Part shown: piece by piece, positions 50,309-61,199 of the stretch
How the letters are laid out: every line of letters starts with the position of its first letter
Numbering within the stretch: the first letter of the stretch is position 1
Source of the DNA: Salinibacterium sp. dk2585
Lineage (GTDB): Bacteria; Actinomycetota; Actinomycetes; Actinomycetales; Microbacteriaceae
Assembly: GCF_008001035.1 (NCBI RefSeq)
Contig: NZ_CP042856.1
Location: 2,108,001 to 2,172,000 of the forward strand
Direction of reading: 5' to 3'
DNA: 64,000 nt
Position numbers and translations under genes: made by a program
The notes under the pieces: model-generated
Databases searched by the model: none
What the model was told of the DNA's origin: nothing
The model's input: only the letters and a program-made list of their open reading frames with translations

Positions 50309-51469
50309 TCACGCGCTGGCAAGCATCCGACGCCGCACGACCATGAGGGCGGCACCGAGCAGCAGGAGCACAGAGCCGGCCGCGAGGGGTGCCGCCGTCT
50401 CGGCACCCGTGACGGGCAGCCCCACGACGAACGCGACGCTTGCGACCGTGCCGGAGTTCTGTCCGGTCATCACGAGAGTGTGGCTCCCCACCGCGAGCTG
50501 CGCCAGGAGCGACGGGGTGAGGGTCACCTGCACCACGCCGTTGACAACCGGGAAGGTGCCGACGAAGAGCGGGCTCGAGAAGGCGTAGACGTCGACCCAC
50601 GAGTCCTGCGCGTTCCACACGACGTTCGCGGTGTGGGTCGCGCCCGCGTTGAGGCCGGCCGCTGGCAGGCCAACGGATGCGGCGGGCTGCGGTGTCGAGC
50701 CGTTGGCCGCGAGGTATGCCGCCAGGTCGGAGGGCGCGGGGGCCGGAGCCTTCTTGGGGGCGCTCACGGGCGTCTCAAGGAACGCATTGGTCCAGTTGTC
50801 GTCGTAGCCGGTGAGCTTGGCCGTGACGATGACAACGACCTGGAAGTTGATGACCGCGTTCGTCACGGTGTAGGTGGATGAGTTCGCACCCGGAATGTCG
50901 CCGCCGCGCTCTCCAGCGTTGAACCCCCACTGGTAGCTGAGCTGTGTGCCCGCAGGCCAGCCGGAGGTCTCTGCGGTCAGCACGTTTCCGACCACCGGCG
51001 TGCCGGAAATCGTGACCGTGCCGAGCGGAACGGGCTCAAGCGTCGGCGGGGCAGGAACCTGGGGCGCCGCAGCCATGGTGACGGCGGGCAACGTCACGTC
51101 GGAGTCGACAATGCTGAACGGGACGGTCACGGTCTCATAACCCTCAAGGGCGAAGACTACCTCGTAGTCACCGACAGGGAAGGACAGCGCCTCATCGCGT
51201 GCGAAGACGAATGCGCCGTCGACGCCAGTGGTGACGGAATAGTGGCTGGGAGTCTCGCCCGGCTCGGTGAACCTCACCGAGGCCCTGACACCCTCGAGTG
51301 GCACAACCTGCTCCTCGGCGTCCACAGTGACCACCGAACCGCTCAGCGCATACCGGTCTTCGGGAGCCGCGGATGCTGGCGCTACGCCGACGAGGCCGAC
51401 AATACCGACGACCGCCGCGCTCAGGGCCACGGCTGCTGCCCGGCCTAGTTTGTTGTGCAGAGTGTTCAT
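50309..51469 (-). CDS. LPXTG-anchored surface protein with Ig-like domains
   Basis: 386 aa. Signal peptide (1-34; hydrophobic VALSAAVVGIVGLVGVA ending ASAA). A carboxypeptidase-regulatory-like domain (about 40-125; VRFTEPGETPSHYSVTTGVDGAF) is next, then an Ig-like/repeat domain beginning GTVTISGTPVVGNVLTAET, and an alpha/beta-poor region ending in TVASVAFVVG. The C-terminus has the sortase signal LPVTG at 351-355, a hydrophobic helix and RRR. ATG 51469 with AGAGGAAG upstream. No sortase gene is in the window. Probably a wall-linked adhesin or structural protein. Confidence 0.85.
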   Translation of the reverse strand: MNTLHNKLGRAAAVALSAAVVGIVGLVGVAPASAAPEDRYALSGSVVTVDAEEQVVPLEGVRASVRFTEPGETPSHYSVTTGVDGAFVFARDEALSFPVGDYEVVFALEGYETVTVPFSIVDSDVTLPAVTMAAAPQVPAPPTLEPVPLGTVTISGTPVVGNVLTAETSGWPAGTQLSYQWGFNAGERGGDIPGANSSTYTVTNAVINFQVVVIVTAKLTGYDDNWTNAFLETPVSAPKKAPAPAPSDLAAYLAANGSTPQPAASVGLPAAGLNAGATHTANVVWNAQDSWVDVYAFSSPLFVGTFPVVNGVVQVTLTPSLLAQLAVGSHTLVMTGQNSGTVASVAFVVGLPVTGAETAAPLAAGSVLLLLGAALMVVRRRMLASA

Positions 51470-51575
51470 AGAGCTGTGCTTCCTCTTCGGGTCATCGGAA
51501 TCGCCGAGGAAGCAGATTGCGGACACCGTGAGGCGACCGAGTCGATGGTTCCCCCGCATCGCCACACTAGATGCA

Positions 51576-51607
51576 GAAAGGCGCGCCCGGTATACCAGGC
51601 GCGCCTT
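51576..51607 (-). terminator. Intrinsic terminator of typA
   Basis: 11-bp perfect arms (51576-51586 with 51597-51607; AAAGGCGCGCC/GGCGCGCCTTT), 10-nt loop. On the minus strand it follows the typA stop by about 22 bp and ends in TTT. Confidence 0.88.
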
Positions 51608-51629
51608 TTCCCCGAACTGGGGGTGCCGC

Positions 51630-53537
<1,908 letters not shown>

Positions 53538-53597
53538 AGAAGTAGTGTCCTCAAAGAATGTGGGAAAGAAAGAAGGGGGGTGGAGTCACCGCTGCCC

Positions 53598-53612
53598 TAC
53601 ACGGCAAGTGTA
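53598..53612. promoter_or_regulatory. TACAC-N5-GTGTA dyad upstream of typA
   Basis: Perfect 5-bp inverted repeat with a 5-bp centre inside the 88-bp gap between the LpqW-like gene and typA, about 60 bp before the typA start. It may be an operator or part of the promoter; no regulator is known. Confidence 0.3.
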
Positions 53613-53625
53613 CTCCCCCGCGCAA

Positions 53626-55449
53626 CTAGCCCTGTGCAGCGTCGTCTGCGGGGCGCCAGCGCCAGGCGTCGTGCAACACCGTCGGGGCATACGGCGATGG
53701 CGAGACGCCCGCGACCTCGTGCGCGACGACCGTGACGACGGGGAGCTGCGCGATCGGCAGGCCCCACCCCTCCTGCCACAGGACGGCGTCCAGCGCTGCG
53801 CGCAGGGCGGCCCGCGCATCCTCGTCGTCCTCGCGCTCGAGGTCAGTGAGCAGCTCGTCGACCTCGTCGCTCGCAAAACGGCCGTGGTTGAGCGGAGAAT
53901 CACTGCCGAACATGGCGGTCGCCGACTGCGTCGAGAGCGTGCGGTCGCGCAGTCCGTAGAGCGCCGCATCCCATGCGCCCGGCGTGCCGAGCAGGTTGCG
54001 CCAGTCGGGACTCGAGCAGTCGGTGACGGTGATGCCGACGGATGCCGCGGCATCCCGGATTTCAGAGAACTGGGCCACACGACGCGGGTTCGCCGGGTCG
54101 AAGAGCACGCAGACGGTCGCATCGGCCTTCACGTCACCGTCAGCGATGGCGGATGCGAGGGCCCGCTTCGCCGAGCGCGCATTCTCTTCGATGCGTTCGC
54201 CCTCGCTTGCCTCAACCGAGTCGTCGTAGCCGTGCGCCCCCGGCATCATCGTGAAGGAATCGCGTGCCGCGGCATCCGCCCCTGTCGCCCCGGCGGCTTC
54301 GATGAGCTCGTCACGGGGAACGCTCGCGAGGAGGGCGCGCCTGACCTCGGAGTTCTCGATGGCGGCGTTGGCGCTGTCGTCGAAGCGCAGCTGGAGCACG
54401 TCCCAGACGCCGGCCCGCGTGACCTTCGGCTCGACCTCGAGGTCGTCGAGCGCCGCCATGACGTCGGCCGACACCTGGGGTGAGAGCACGTCGACCTCGC
54501 CGGCCTCGAACGCGCTGAGCGCCTCGAGCGGATCGGAGATGTGGCGCACCTGGATCGTCTCGAACCGAGGGCGGTGCTCGCCCCGATAGCGCGGGTTCGC
54601 CGTCAGTGTCAGCACTTCGGCAGCGAGTGCCGTGATCATGTACGGCCCCGTGCCCACGAGCAGCGCCGGGTCGACGTCGCCGGCCTCGACCGCGAAGCCG
54701 CTGTTCCAGGCGCGGGAGAGGGCGGCGAGTGCCGCCGAGTCCCGCGTGGCGATGGCGTCCACCACCGCAGCCTTGGCATCCTCGTCGGATGCCTCGTCAT
54801 CGAGGTCGAGTGCGAGCCTCCCCACGACGTGGGCGGGCAGGCCGACCGTGAAGATCGCGGCCCAGTCGGCGACGGGCTCATCGAAACGGAGCGTGATGGA
54901 GCGATCATCGTCTCCGACCTCCGGGAGTCGCGTCGCCAGGTGCAGCCCGTTGGCCGTGAAGCCATCGAAGTACACGGCGTCGTCGGGGAAGTCCTCGGTG
55001 AAGAGCCCCGTCTCGGGATCGACGTACTTGTCTGGGTCGAGGTCGTCGTCATTGAGCGCGCGCGAGTTCGCCGCCCAGGAGAGCAGCAGGTCGGCTGCGT
55101 CGACCTCGGCGCCATCCGACCATTCCACGCCATCGGCGATCGTGTAGCGCACCTCAAGCGGGTCGTCAGCGACCCTCTCGACCGTGCCGAATGACTCGTC
55201 GAAGATGAGCCGCCCCGCGGCATCCCACGACGCGAAAGCGGAGTTGGTCGCCGCGACCACGCTCGCATTGCTGCCGTTGGCGCTGCCGTGCCCCGTGTTG
55301 GGGTTGTACGACGTGAAGGGCGCGTCAAGCGCAACCGTCACGCTCGTGCCCTCGGCGACGCGGGAGTCGCTCGTGCACGCGGAGAGACCGACCACGAGGA
55401 GGGCCGAAACCACGACAGCGCCGGATGCCGCGACGGAACGATTGAGCAC
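53626..55449 (-). CDS. Peptide-type ABC substrate-binding lipoprotein (LpqW-like)
   Basis: 607 aa of SBP family 5. Lipobox LSAC gives Cys25 as the lipidated residue. Family landmarks: FTSYNPNTGHGSANG near the N-terminus, YTIADGVEWSDGAEVDAADLL, and a two-lobe pattern through about 590. No permease lies directly beside it on the same transcript, and its place next to typA matches M. tuberculosis LpqW, which influences PIM/lipomannan synthesis instead of transport. That role is inference. GTG 55449 with GAAGGGGG upstream; TAGCAT (minus, 55474-55479) is a likely -10. Confidence 0.8.
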   Translation of the reverse strand: MLNRSVAASGAVVVSALLVVGLSACTSDSRVAEGTSVTVALDAPFTSYNPNTGHGSANGSNASVVAATNSAFASWDAAGRLIFDESFGTVERVADDPLEVRYTIADGVEWSDGAEVDAADLLLSWAANSRALNDDDLDPDKYVDPETGLFTEDFPDDAVYFDGFTANGLHLATRLPEVGDDDRSITLRFDEPVADWAAIFTVGLPAHVVGRLALDLDDEASDEDAKAAVVDAIATRDSAALAALSRAWNSGFAVEAGDVDPALLVGTGPYMITALAAEVLTLTANPRYRGEHRPRFETIQVRHISDPLEALSAFEAGEVDVLSPQVSADVMAALDDLEVEPKVTRAGVWDVLQLRFDDSANAAIENSEVRRALLASVPRDELIEAAGATGADAAARDSFTMMPGAHGYDDSVEASEGERIEENARSAKRALASAIADGDVKADATVCVLFDPANPRRVAQFSEIRDAAASVGITVTDCSSPDWRNLLGTPGAWDAALYGLRDRTLSTQSATAMFGSDSPLNHGRFASDEVDELLTDLEREDDEDARAALRAALDAVLWQEGWGLPIAQLPVVTVVAHEVAGVSPSPYAPTVLHDAWRWRPADDAAQG

Positions 55450-55482
55450 CAGACCCCCTTCAGACCGTCGACAATGCTACCG

Positions 55483-55523
55483 ATCGCACCCTGACGGCCC
55501 AGTGGGAGCCGCCAGGGCGCGAT
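55483..55523 (-). terminator. Hairpin at the end of the peptide ABC transporter operon
   Basis: 16-nt arms with two mismatches (55483-55498 with 55508-55523), loop 9 nt, just past the ATPase stop. No T run; the LpqW-like gene has its own promoter within the left arm region. Confidence 0.55.
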
Positions 55524-55530
55524 GGTCGCG

Positions 55531-57291
55531 TCAGGCGCCGAGCGTGAGGTCTGCGCCGGGGATCGCGTTGAGCAGCTCGCGAGTGTAGGCCTCGCGCGGG
55601 TTGCCGAAGACCTCATCGGTCGTCGCGGACTCGACGATGCGCCCCTTCGACATGACCGCGACCGTATCGGCGATCACACGCACAACCGCGAGGTCGTGCG
55701 TGATGAAGAGGTAGGTGAGCCCGAGCTCGGACTGCAGTTCGGCGAGCAGGTTGAGGATCTGCGCCTGCACGAGCACGTCGAGCGCCGAGACCGCCTCATC
55801 AAGGATGACGATCTCGGGCTTGAGCGCGAGCGCCCGCGCGATCGCGACCCGCTGCCGTTGGCCTCCCGAGAGCTCGTTGGGATAGCGCCCCATGAGCGTC
55901 TCCGGCAGCGAGACCTGCTCGAGCAGCTCGCGCACCCGAGCCTTGCGCTCTGCCGCCGTGCCGACATCGTGGGTCACGAGCGGCTCGGCGATCGTCGCCG
56001 CGATGCTGCGCAGCGGGTCGAGCGAACCGTAGGGGTCCTGGAAGACCGGCTGCATCTTGCCGCGCAGGGAGAAGAGCTCGCGACGGTTGAGCTTCGCGAT
56101 GTCGGTGCCGCCGATGCGAATCGAGCCGGATGTCACGGTCTCGAGCTTCAGCAGCATGCGGGCGACCGTCGACTTGCCAGAGCCTGACTCCCCCACGAGC
56201 GCCATGGTCGTGCCGCGGGGGATCGAGAAGGAGACGTTGTCGACGGCGGTGATCTCGCGCGAACCGGCCTTGCCGCCGCGGATCTTGAAGACCTTCGTCA
56301 GCTGGTCGACCACGATGGCCGGCTCCGCCGTGGTGGCAACGCTGTGCGTGCGAGCCTCGCCTGCGGCGATGAGGTCGATCTCCTCCGACCCCTTCGGCAC
56401 CTCGTGCTGGATCGATTCGAGGTGACCGCCAGAGATCTGGATTCGCCGTGAAGCAAGGCTGGGAGCCGCCGCGACGAGGCGCTGGGTGTAGGGGTGCTGC
56501 GGGTCCTGCAGGATCTCCCGCGAGGGGCCAGATTCCACGATGCGACCCTTGTACATGACGATGAGCTTCTCGGCACGGTCGGCGGCGAGGCCGAGATCGT
56601 GCGTGATGAAGAGCATGGCCGTGCCTGAGTCGCGCGTGAGCGTCGCGAGGTGGTCGAGGATGCGCTTCTGCACCGTGACGTCGAGAGCGGATGTCGGCTC
56701 GTCGGCGATCAGGAGCTTGGGCGTCGACGAGAGGCCGATTCCGATGAGCACACGCTGGCGCATGCCGCCGGAGAACTGGTGCGGGAACTGCTTGAGCCGC
56801 GTTTCCGCGTCGTCGAGTCCCGCCTCCTTGAGCACCCGGATGGCGTGCTCCTTGACCTCCTTGCGGCCCCTCGCAATGCCGTTGGCCCTGATGGCCTCCT
56901 CGACCTGGAAGCCGATCGACCACACAGGGTTGAGGTTCGACATTGGGTCCTGCGGCACGAGGCCGATGAGCTTGCCGCGCACGTCCTCCATCTCGGCGCG
57001 CTTGAACTTCGTGAGGTCACGACCGTCGAAGAGCACCTCGCCCTGCGTCACCCGGCCGGAACCAGGAAGAAGGTTGATGATGGCGTGCGCTGTCGTGGAC
57101 TTGCCCGAACCGGACTCGCCCACGATCGCGACAGTCTCGCCGTGGTTGATCGTGAAGTTGACACCACGCACGGCGGGCACGAGCCCGTCCTGCGTCTGGA
57201 ATCCGACGTGCAGGTCGCGGATATCGAGCAGCGGGCCGGTGGCATTCGACATACGGTTCATCTGCGTCGCATTCATTGCTGTATTCGTCAA
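55531..57291 (-). CDS. Peptide ABC transporter ATPase, DppD and DppF fused
   Basis: 586 aa with two complete ATPase halves. First (about 20-280): GESGSGKST, FSGGMRQRV, LLIADEPTS. Second (about 325-575): GESGSGKST, LSGGQRQRV, IVILDEAVS. The fusion replaces the separate DppD and DppF of other bacteria. The TTG at 57291 overlaps the permease stop; the ATGs at 57276, 57261 and 57252 are alternatives, and no ribosome site decides. Confidence 0.9.
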   Translation of the reverse strand: MTNTAMNATQMNRMSNATGPLLDIRDLHVGFQTQDGLVPAVRGVNFTINHGETVAIVGESGSGKSTTAHAIINLLPGSGRVTQGEVLFDGRDLTKFKRAEMEDVRGKLIGLVPQDPMSNLNPVWSIGFQVEEAIRANGIARGRKEVKEHAIRVLKEAGLDDAETRLKQFPHQFSGGMRQRVLIGIGLSSTPKLLIADEPTSALDVTVQKRILDHLATLTRDSGTAMLFITHDLGLAADRAEKLIVMYKGRIVESGPSREILQDPQHPYTQRLVAAAPSLASRRIQISGGHLESIQHEVPKGSEEIDLIAAGEARTHSVATTAEPAIVVDQLTKVFKIRGGKAGSREITAVDNVSFSIPRGTTMALVGESGSGKSTVARMLLKLETVTSGSIRIGGTDIAKLNRRELFSLRGKMQPVFQDPYGSLDPLRSIAATIAEPLVTHDVGTAAERKARVRELLEQVSLPETLMGRYPNELSGGQRQRVAIARALALKPEIVILDEAVSALDVLVQAQILNLLAELQSELGLTYLFITHDLAVVRVIADTVAVMSKGRIVESATTDEVFGNPREAYTRELLNAIPGADLTLGA

Positions 57292-58250
57292 CGCTGGGCC
57301 CTCGCCTTCGGGTCAAGTGCGTCACGGAGGACCTCACCAAGCGTGATGAAGGCGAAGACGGTGATCGAGAGGGCGATGGACGGGAGAATCAACGTCTGCG
57401 GTGCCGTGCGCAGGTCCACCTGCGCGGCGCTGATGTCGTTGCCCCAGGACATGGTCGTGGTGGGCAGGCCAACGCCGAGGAATGAGAGCGTCGCCTCCGC
57501 GACGATCGCTGCTGCGAGCGAGATCGTTGTGATCACGATGACGGGCGCGATCGAGTTCGGCAGCACGTGTCGCACGAGGATCTTGAGCCTCGAGACCCCG
57601 AGCGCCTCGGCCGCCATGACGAAGTCCGAAGCCTTGACGCGCAGGATCTCCGATCTGAGCACACGCGCAACAACCGGCCACGCGAACAATCCGATCGCAA
57701 GCGAAATGACCCACACGCTGCGGTAGGCGCTCAACACCGACATGACGACGACGGCCGCGAGGATGTAGGGGATCGAGAAGAAGATGTCGCCCACGCGGGA
57801 AATGACGGCGTCAAGCCAGCCGCCGTAGAACCCGCTGACGGCGCCGGCCACAAGCCCCAGCACCGTTGTGATCACGATGACGATGAAGCCGACAGCCACC
57901 GAGGTCGACGTGCCGTGGATGATCCGCGAGTAAATGTCGCAGCCCTGCTTCGTGAAGCCAAGGGGGTGTCCCGCGGTCGGACCGCCGTTGCTATTGGCCA
58001 GCAGGCACCCGCTGTTGGGGTCCACCTGCGTGAAGAGGCCCGGGAAGAGGGCGACGATCGCGACCAACAGGATCAGCGCGCTGGAGAGCCAGAACAGGGG
58101 GCGACCACGAAGGTCACGCCACGCGTCTCGCCACAGGTTGCTGGGCTTCTCGTCGGCGCGAACCTTGACACTGTCGATTTCGACGAGTGGCGTCTCCTCC
58201 AGGGGAGCGACGTAGTGGTTGGGCTTGCCGCCCGGAGTGTTACTTGACAT
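57288..58250 (-). CDS. Peptide ABC transporter permease, DppC-like
   Basis: 320 aa, six helices. Cytosolic N-terminal tail, first helix near 53-73, then a periplasmic loop with a Cys pair (SGCLLAN, KQGCDIYSR), and the permease signature EALGVSRLKILVRHVLPN near 217-234, which contacts the ATPase. Overlaps dppB by 11 bp and the ATPase gene by a few bases. Confidence 0.92.
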   Translation of the reverse strand: MSSNTPGGKPNHYVAPLEETPLVEIDSVKVRADEKPSNLWRDAWRDLRGRPLFWLSSALILLVAIVALFPGLFTQVDPNSGCLLANSNGGPTAGHPLGFTKQGCDIYSRIIHGTSTSVAVGFIVIVITTVLGLVAGAVSGFYGGWLDAVISRVGDIFFSIPYILAAVVVMSVLSAYRSVWVISLAIGLFAWPVVARVLRSEILRVKASDFVMAAEALGVSRLKILVRHVLPNSIAPVIVITTISLAAAIVAEATLSFLGVGLPTTTMSWGNDISAAQVDLRTAPQTLILPSIALSITVFAFITLGEVLRDALDPKARAQR

Positions 58251-59169
58251 AGCGGATCCTCGGATCGAGAACGGCGTAGAGCAGGTCGATCACCAGGTTG
58301 ACGACGAGATAGATGAGCACCATGACGGTCACGAAGGAGACGACCGTCGGGCCCTCGCCTCGCAGGATTGCCTGGTAGAGCGTGCGACCGACGCCGGGCA
58401 CGTTGAAGATGCCCTCCGTCACGGTCGCGCCCACGAGCAGCACGCCGAAGTCGGTGCCGAGATAGGTGACGACGGGGATGAGCGAGTTGCGGAGGATGTG
58501 CACCGGAATGACGCGGCGACGACTCAGGCCTTTGGCATAGGCCGTGCGCACGAAGTCGAGCCCCTGCGTCTCGATCACCGAGGCGCGCGTGAGTCGCACA
58601 ATTTGGGCGAAGCTCACGCTCGCGAGCACGAGTGCGGGAAGCACGAGATCGGCCCAGGGCGCACCGGCGCCCACCGTTGTGCGGGCCCATCCGAGCTGGA
58701 TGCCGAACACGTACTGGGCCACGAAGGCGACGACGAAGATCGGCAGCGAGATGAGCACGAGACTCACCGCCAGGGCGCTTGCATCGAAGAGCTTGCCCTT
58801 GCGCAGGCCCGAGATGAGGCCGACGAGAATGCCCGCGATGCTCTGGAACAGCATCGCCAGCACTGCCAGGCGAACCGTGACGGGGAACGTTCGGGCGAGG
58901 ATCTCGGTCGTGGGTTCGCCGGTGAACGACGTGCCGAAATCGCCCTGGAAGATGCCAGTGAAGTAGTACCAGTACTGCACGATGAACGGCTCATCGAGGT
59001 GGTACTCAGCGCGCAGGCGGGCCAGCAGCGCAGGGTTCGGCGTCTTGTCGCCGAACAGGGCGAGGATCGGGTCGCCGGGCATGGCGAACACCATGAAGTA
59101 GATGAGGAAGGTCGTGCCAATCAGGACCGGAATGGCCTGAAGCACGCGCCAGAGAAGATAACGAGCCAT
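58240..59169 (-). CDS. Peptide ABC transporter permease, DppB-like
   Basis: 309 aa. Six helices, with the DppB N-terminal signature (LLWRVLQAIPVLIGTTFLIYF) and the ATPase-contact loop TAYAKGLSRRRVIPVHILRN near 203-222. Followed by dppC with an 11-bp overlap; preceded by the substrate-binding protein gene across 61 bp with a hairpin. Confidence 0.92.
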   Translation of the reverse strand: MARYLLWRVLQAIPVLIGTTFLIYFMVFAMPGDPILALFGDKTPNPALLARLRAEYHLDEPFIVQYWYYFTGIFQGDFGTSFTGEPTTEILARTFPVTVRLAVLAMLFQSIAGILVGLISGLRKGKLFDASALAVSLVLISLPIFVVAFVAQYVFGIQLGWARTTVGAGAPWADLVLPALVLASVSFAQIVRLTRASVIETQGLDFVRTAYAKGLSRRRVIPVHILRNSLIPVVTYLGTDFGVLLVGATVTEGIFNVPGVGRTLYQAILRGEGPTVVSFVTVMVLIYLVVNLVIDLLYAVLDPRIRYVK

Positions 59170-59186
59170 AGTGATTCACACGGGGA

Positions 59187-59219
59187 GACGGGGGCGGCGA
59201 CCGTGTCGCCGCCCCCGTC
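59187..59219 (-). terminator. Hairpin between the binding-protein and permease genes
   Basis: Perfect 15-bp stem (59187-59201 with 59205-59219, loop 3 nt), directly after the stop of the binding-protein gene and 18 bp before dppB. No T run. Such hairpins protect the abundant binding-protein mRNA and lower permease expression. Confidence 0.7.
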
Positions 59220-59230
59220 CGAAACCGAGA

Positions 59231-60835
59231 TCAGCCCTTGGTGATCTCGTGGTAGAGCGGAACCGAGTTCCAGCCGAAGGTGACGTTCTCAACGTCCTCG
59301 CCCCAGCCGCCGGTCACGTTCGAGTACCACAGCGGGATGACCGGAAGGTCCTGGAGAAGAATCTCCTGGGCCTGCTGGAAGAGCGCGGTGCCCTCCTCGA
59401 TCTCGGTCGACGTGGCGCCCTCTGCGAGCAGCGCGTCGAACTCGGGGTTCGTGTAGTCGCCGTCGTTCGAGCCAGCGTTGGTCGCGTAGAGCGGCCCGAG
59501 GAAGTTGTACAGACCCGGGTAGTCGGCCTGCCAGCCGGTGCGGAACGCCGTCTGGATCTGACGCTCGGTGATGAGCGTGCGAGCCTCAGCGAACGTGGGG
59601 TACGGCTGCCCGGAGGCGTCGATGCCCAGCGTGTTCTTGACGCTGTTCGCAACCGCGTCAACCCACGACTGGTGTCCACCATCCGCGTTGTACGCGATCT
59701 GGAAGGAACCCGTGAAGGGGCTGATGGCGTCGGCCTCAGCCCAGAGACGCTGTGCCTCCTCGGGGTTGTACTCGAGCACCTCTGCGCCCTCGAGCTCCTC
59801 GGTCCAGCCGTCGATCACCGGGGAGGTGAAGTCGGAGGCAGGGGTACGGGTGCCCTGGAAGATCACCTCGGTGATCTCGTCGCGGTTGATTGCCATCGAG
59901 AGAGCCTGGCGACGGAGGTTGCCCTCTTCGCCACTCCAGTGCGCGAGGCGCTCCGGGATCGTGAAGGACTGGAAGATCGCGGCGGGCTGGTTGACCCAGC
60001 GGTCGCCGAGGTCGTCCTGGTACGTGCCGAAGGCAGCGTCCGGGATCGCGTCGAGCACGTCGAGGTTGCCACCCTGGAGGTCTGCGTAAGCAGCATCCTG
60101 CGAAGCGTAGAAGACGATCTCAAGACCGTCGTTCTGCGGCTCGCGCGGGCCGTCGTAGTCGGGGTTCACGGCGAGCGTGATGCGCTCGTCGTGCTTCCAG
60201 GCACCCTCGCCGTCGAGCATGTAAGGGCCGTTGCCGACGGGGTTCTCGCCGAACGCGTCCATGTCCTCGAAGGCCGAGGCGGGAAGCGGGTAGTAGGCCG
60301 AGTAGCCGAGTCGCAGCGGGAAGTCCGAGAGGGGCTGCTTCAGCGTGACGGTGAACTCCGTCTCGCTGACCTTCTCGAGGCCGGTGAGCTCGCTGTCCTC
60401 GTCCCAGCTGAAGCCCTCGATGTCCTCGAAGAAGTAGCTGGAGAGCTGCTCGTTGCTGAGCAGTGCGCCATAGTTCCACGCGTCGATGAACGAGTCTGCG
60501 TTGACGGGCTCACCATTGGTGAACTCGAGGCCCTCGCGAATCGTGATCGTGTAGGTCTGCGAGTCCTCGGTCTCGATCGACTCCGCGACGTCGTTGTGCG
60601 CTGCACCCTCGCCGTCGTAGTACACGAGTCCCGCGAAGATCGCGTCAAGGATCTTGCCGCCACCAGTCTCGTTGGTGTTGGTCGGGACCAGCGGGTTCTG
60701 CGGTTCGCTGCCGTTCGTGGTGATGACACCGCCGGCGTTGTTGCCTTCGTTGCCCCCATCACCTCCGGCGCAGCCGGTGAGCACCAGGGCGCTCGCGGCG
60801 ACGATCGCTGCGGCCCCAAGGCCAATGCGTCGCAT
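59231..60835 (-). CDS. Peptide ABC transporter substrate-binding lipoprotein (DppA/OppA-like)
   Basis: 534 aa from ATG 60835. Signal peptide with lipobox LTGC (Cys about 22), a Gly/Asn-rich linker, then SBP family 5: IFAGLVYYDGEG, YTITIREGLEFTNGEPVNADSF (family signature), NPVGNGPYML, and DYTNPEFDALL near the end. First gene of the transport operon. The TTG at 60841 is an alternative start: AGGAGG lies 4 nt before the TTG and 10 nt before the ATG. Confidence 0.92.
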   Translation of the reverse strand: MRRIGLGAAAIVAASALVLTGCAGGDGGNEGNNAGGVITTNGSEPQNPLVPTNTNETGGGKILDAIFAGLVYYDGEGAAHNDVAESIETEDSQTYTITIREGLEFTNGEPVNADSFIDAWNYGALLSNEQLSSYFFEDIEGFSWDEDSELTGLEKVSETEFTVTLKQPLSDFPLRLGYSAYYPLPASAFEDMDAFGENPVGNGPYMLDGEGAWKHDERITLAVNPDYDGPREPQNDGLEIVFYASQDAAYADLQGGNLDVLDAIPDAAFGTYQDDLGDRWVNQPAAIFQSFTIPERLAHWSGEEGNLRRQALSMAINRDEITEVIFQGTRTPASDFTSPVIDGWTEELEGAEVLEYNPEEAQRLWAEADAISPFTGSFQIAYNADGGHQSWVDAVANSVKNTLGIDASGQPYPTFAEARTLITERQIQTAFRTGWQADYPGLYNFLGPLYATNAGSNDGDYTNPEFDALLAEGATSTEIEEGTALFQQAQEILLQDLPVIPLWYSNVTGGWGEDVENVTFGWNSVPLYHEITKG

Positions 60836-60841
60836 CTTCAA

Positions 60842-61199
60842 TTTTCCTCCTGTGCAAGTGAGTCGACGCCCGATCCAGAACGGACTCGGGCCCCGGATGC
60901 CGCGGCTTCGCCGGACGGCGAAACCGCAAGCGGTGCGTGTGGATTAGAGCCACTTTCACCTGCCCACGTTTAAGGGGGCAGACGGTGTAGTTTGCCACGA
61001 TAGGTGCCCTGAGCATGAAAAGCCGCTGAGGATCCAGATAATTTACACAACCGCAATGGTTACGCGGGAAATCCTCATCGTGCGCACTTTTCTTGCGCGT
61101 GAGGCGCTATCCGCTCGATAAGAGCGCTCACGGCCGAACCGCAGCGCTTTCCGCGCGCAGGTTGGGCCCCAAGTAACCACCTTGAGAAGGAGCAAGCGA
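60842..61199. other. Divergent intergenic region (358 bp) of the peptide transporter and CPBP gene
   Basis: Holds the binding-protein ribosome site (60846-60851, minus strand), a small ACCGC-AA-GCGGT hairpin at 60923-60934, an AT-rich patch around 61040-61060, and many TTAAAC/TAATCC-like hexamers from which I cannot single out a promoter. The regulatory input of the operon is probably here. No ORF or RNA gene seen. Confidence 0.5.

Noticed and set aside
59171-60973. 600-codon plus-strand frame opposite the peptide-binding protein
   Set aside because: Shadow of the SBP gene caused by high G+C third positions; no ribosome site, no homology that I can see.
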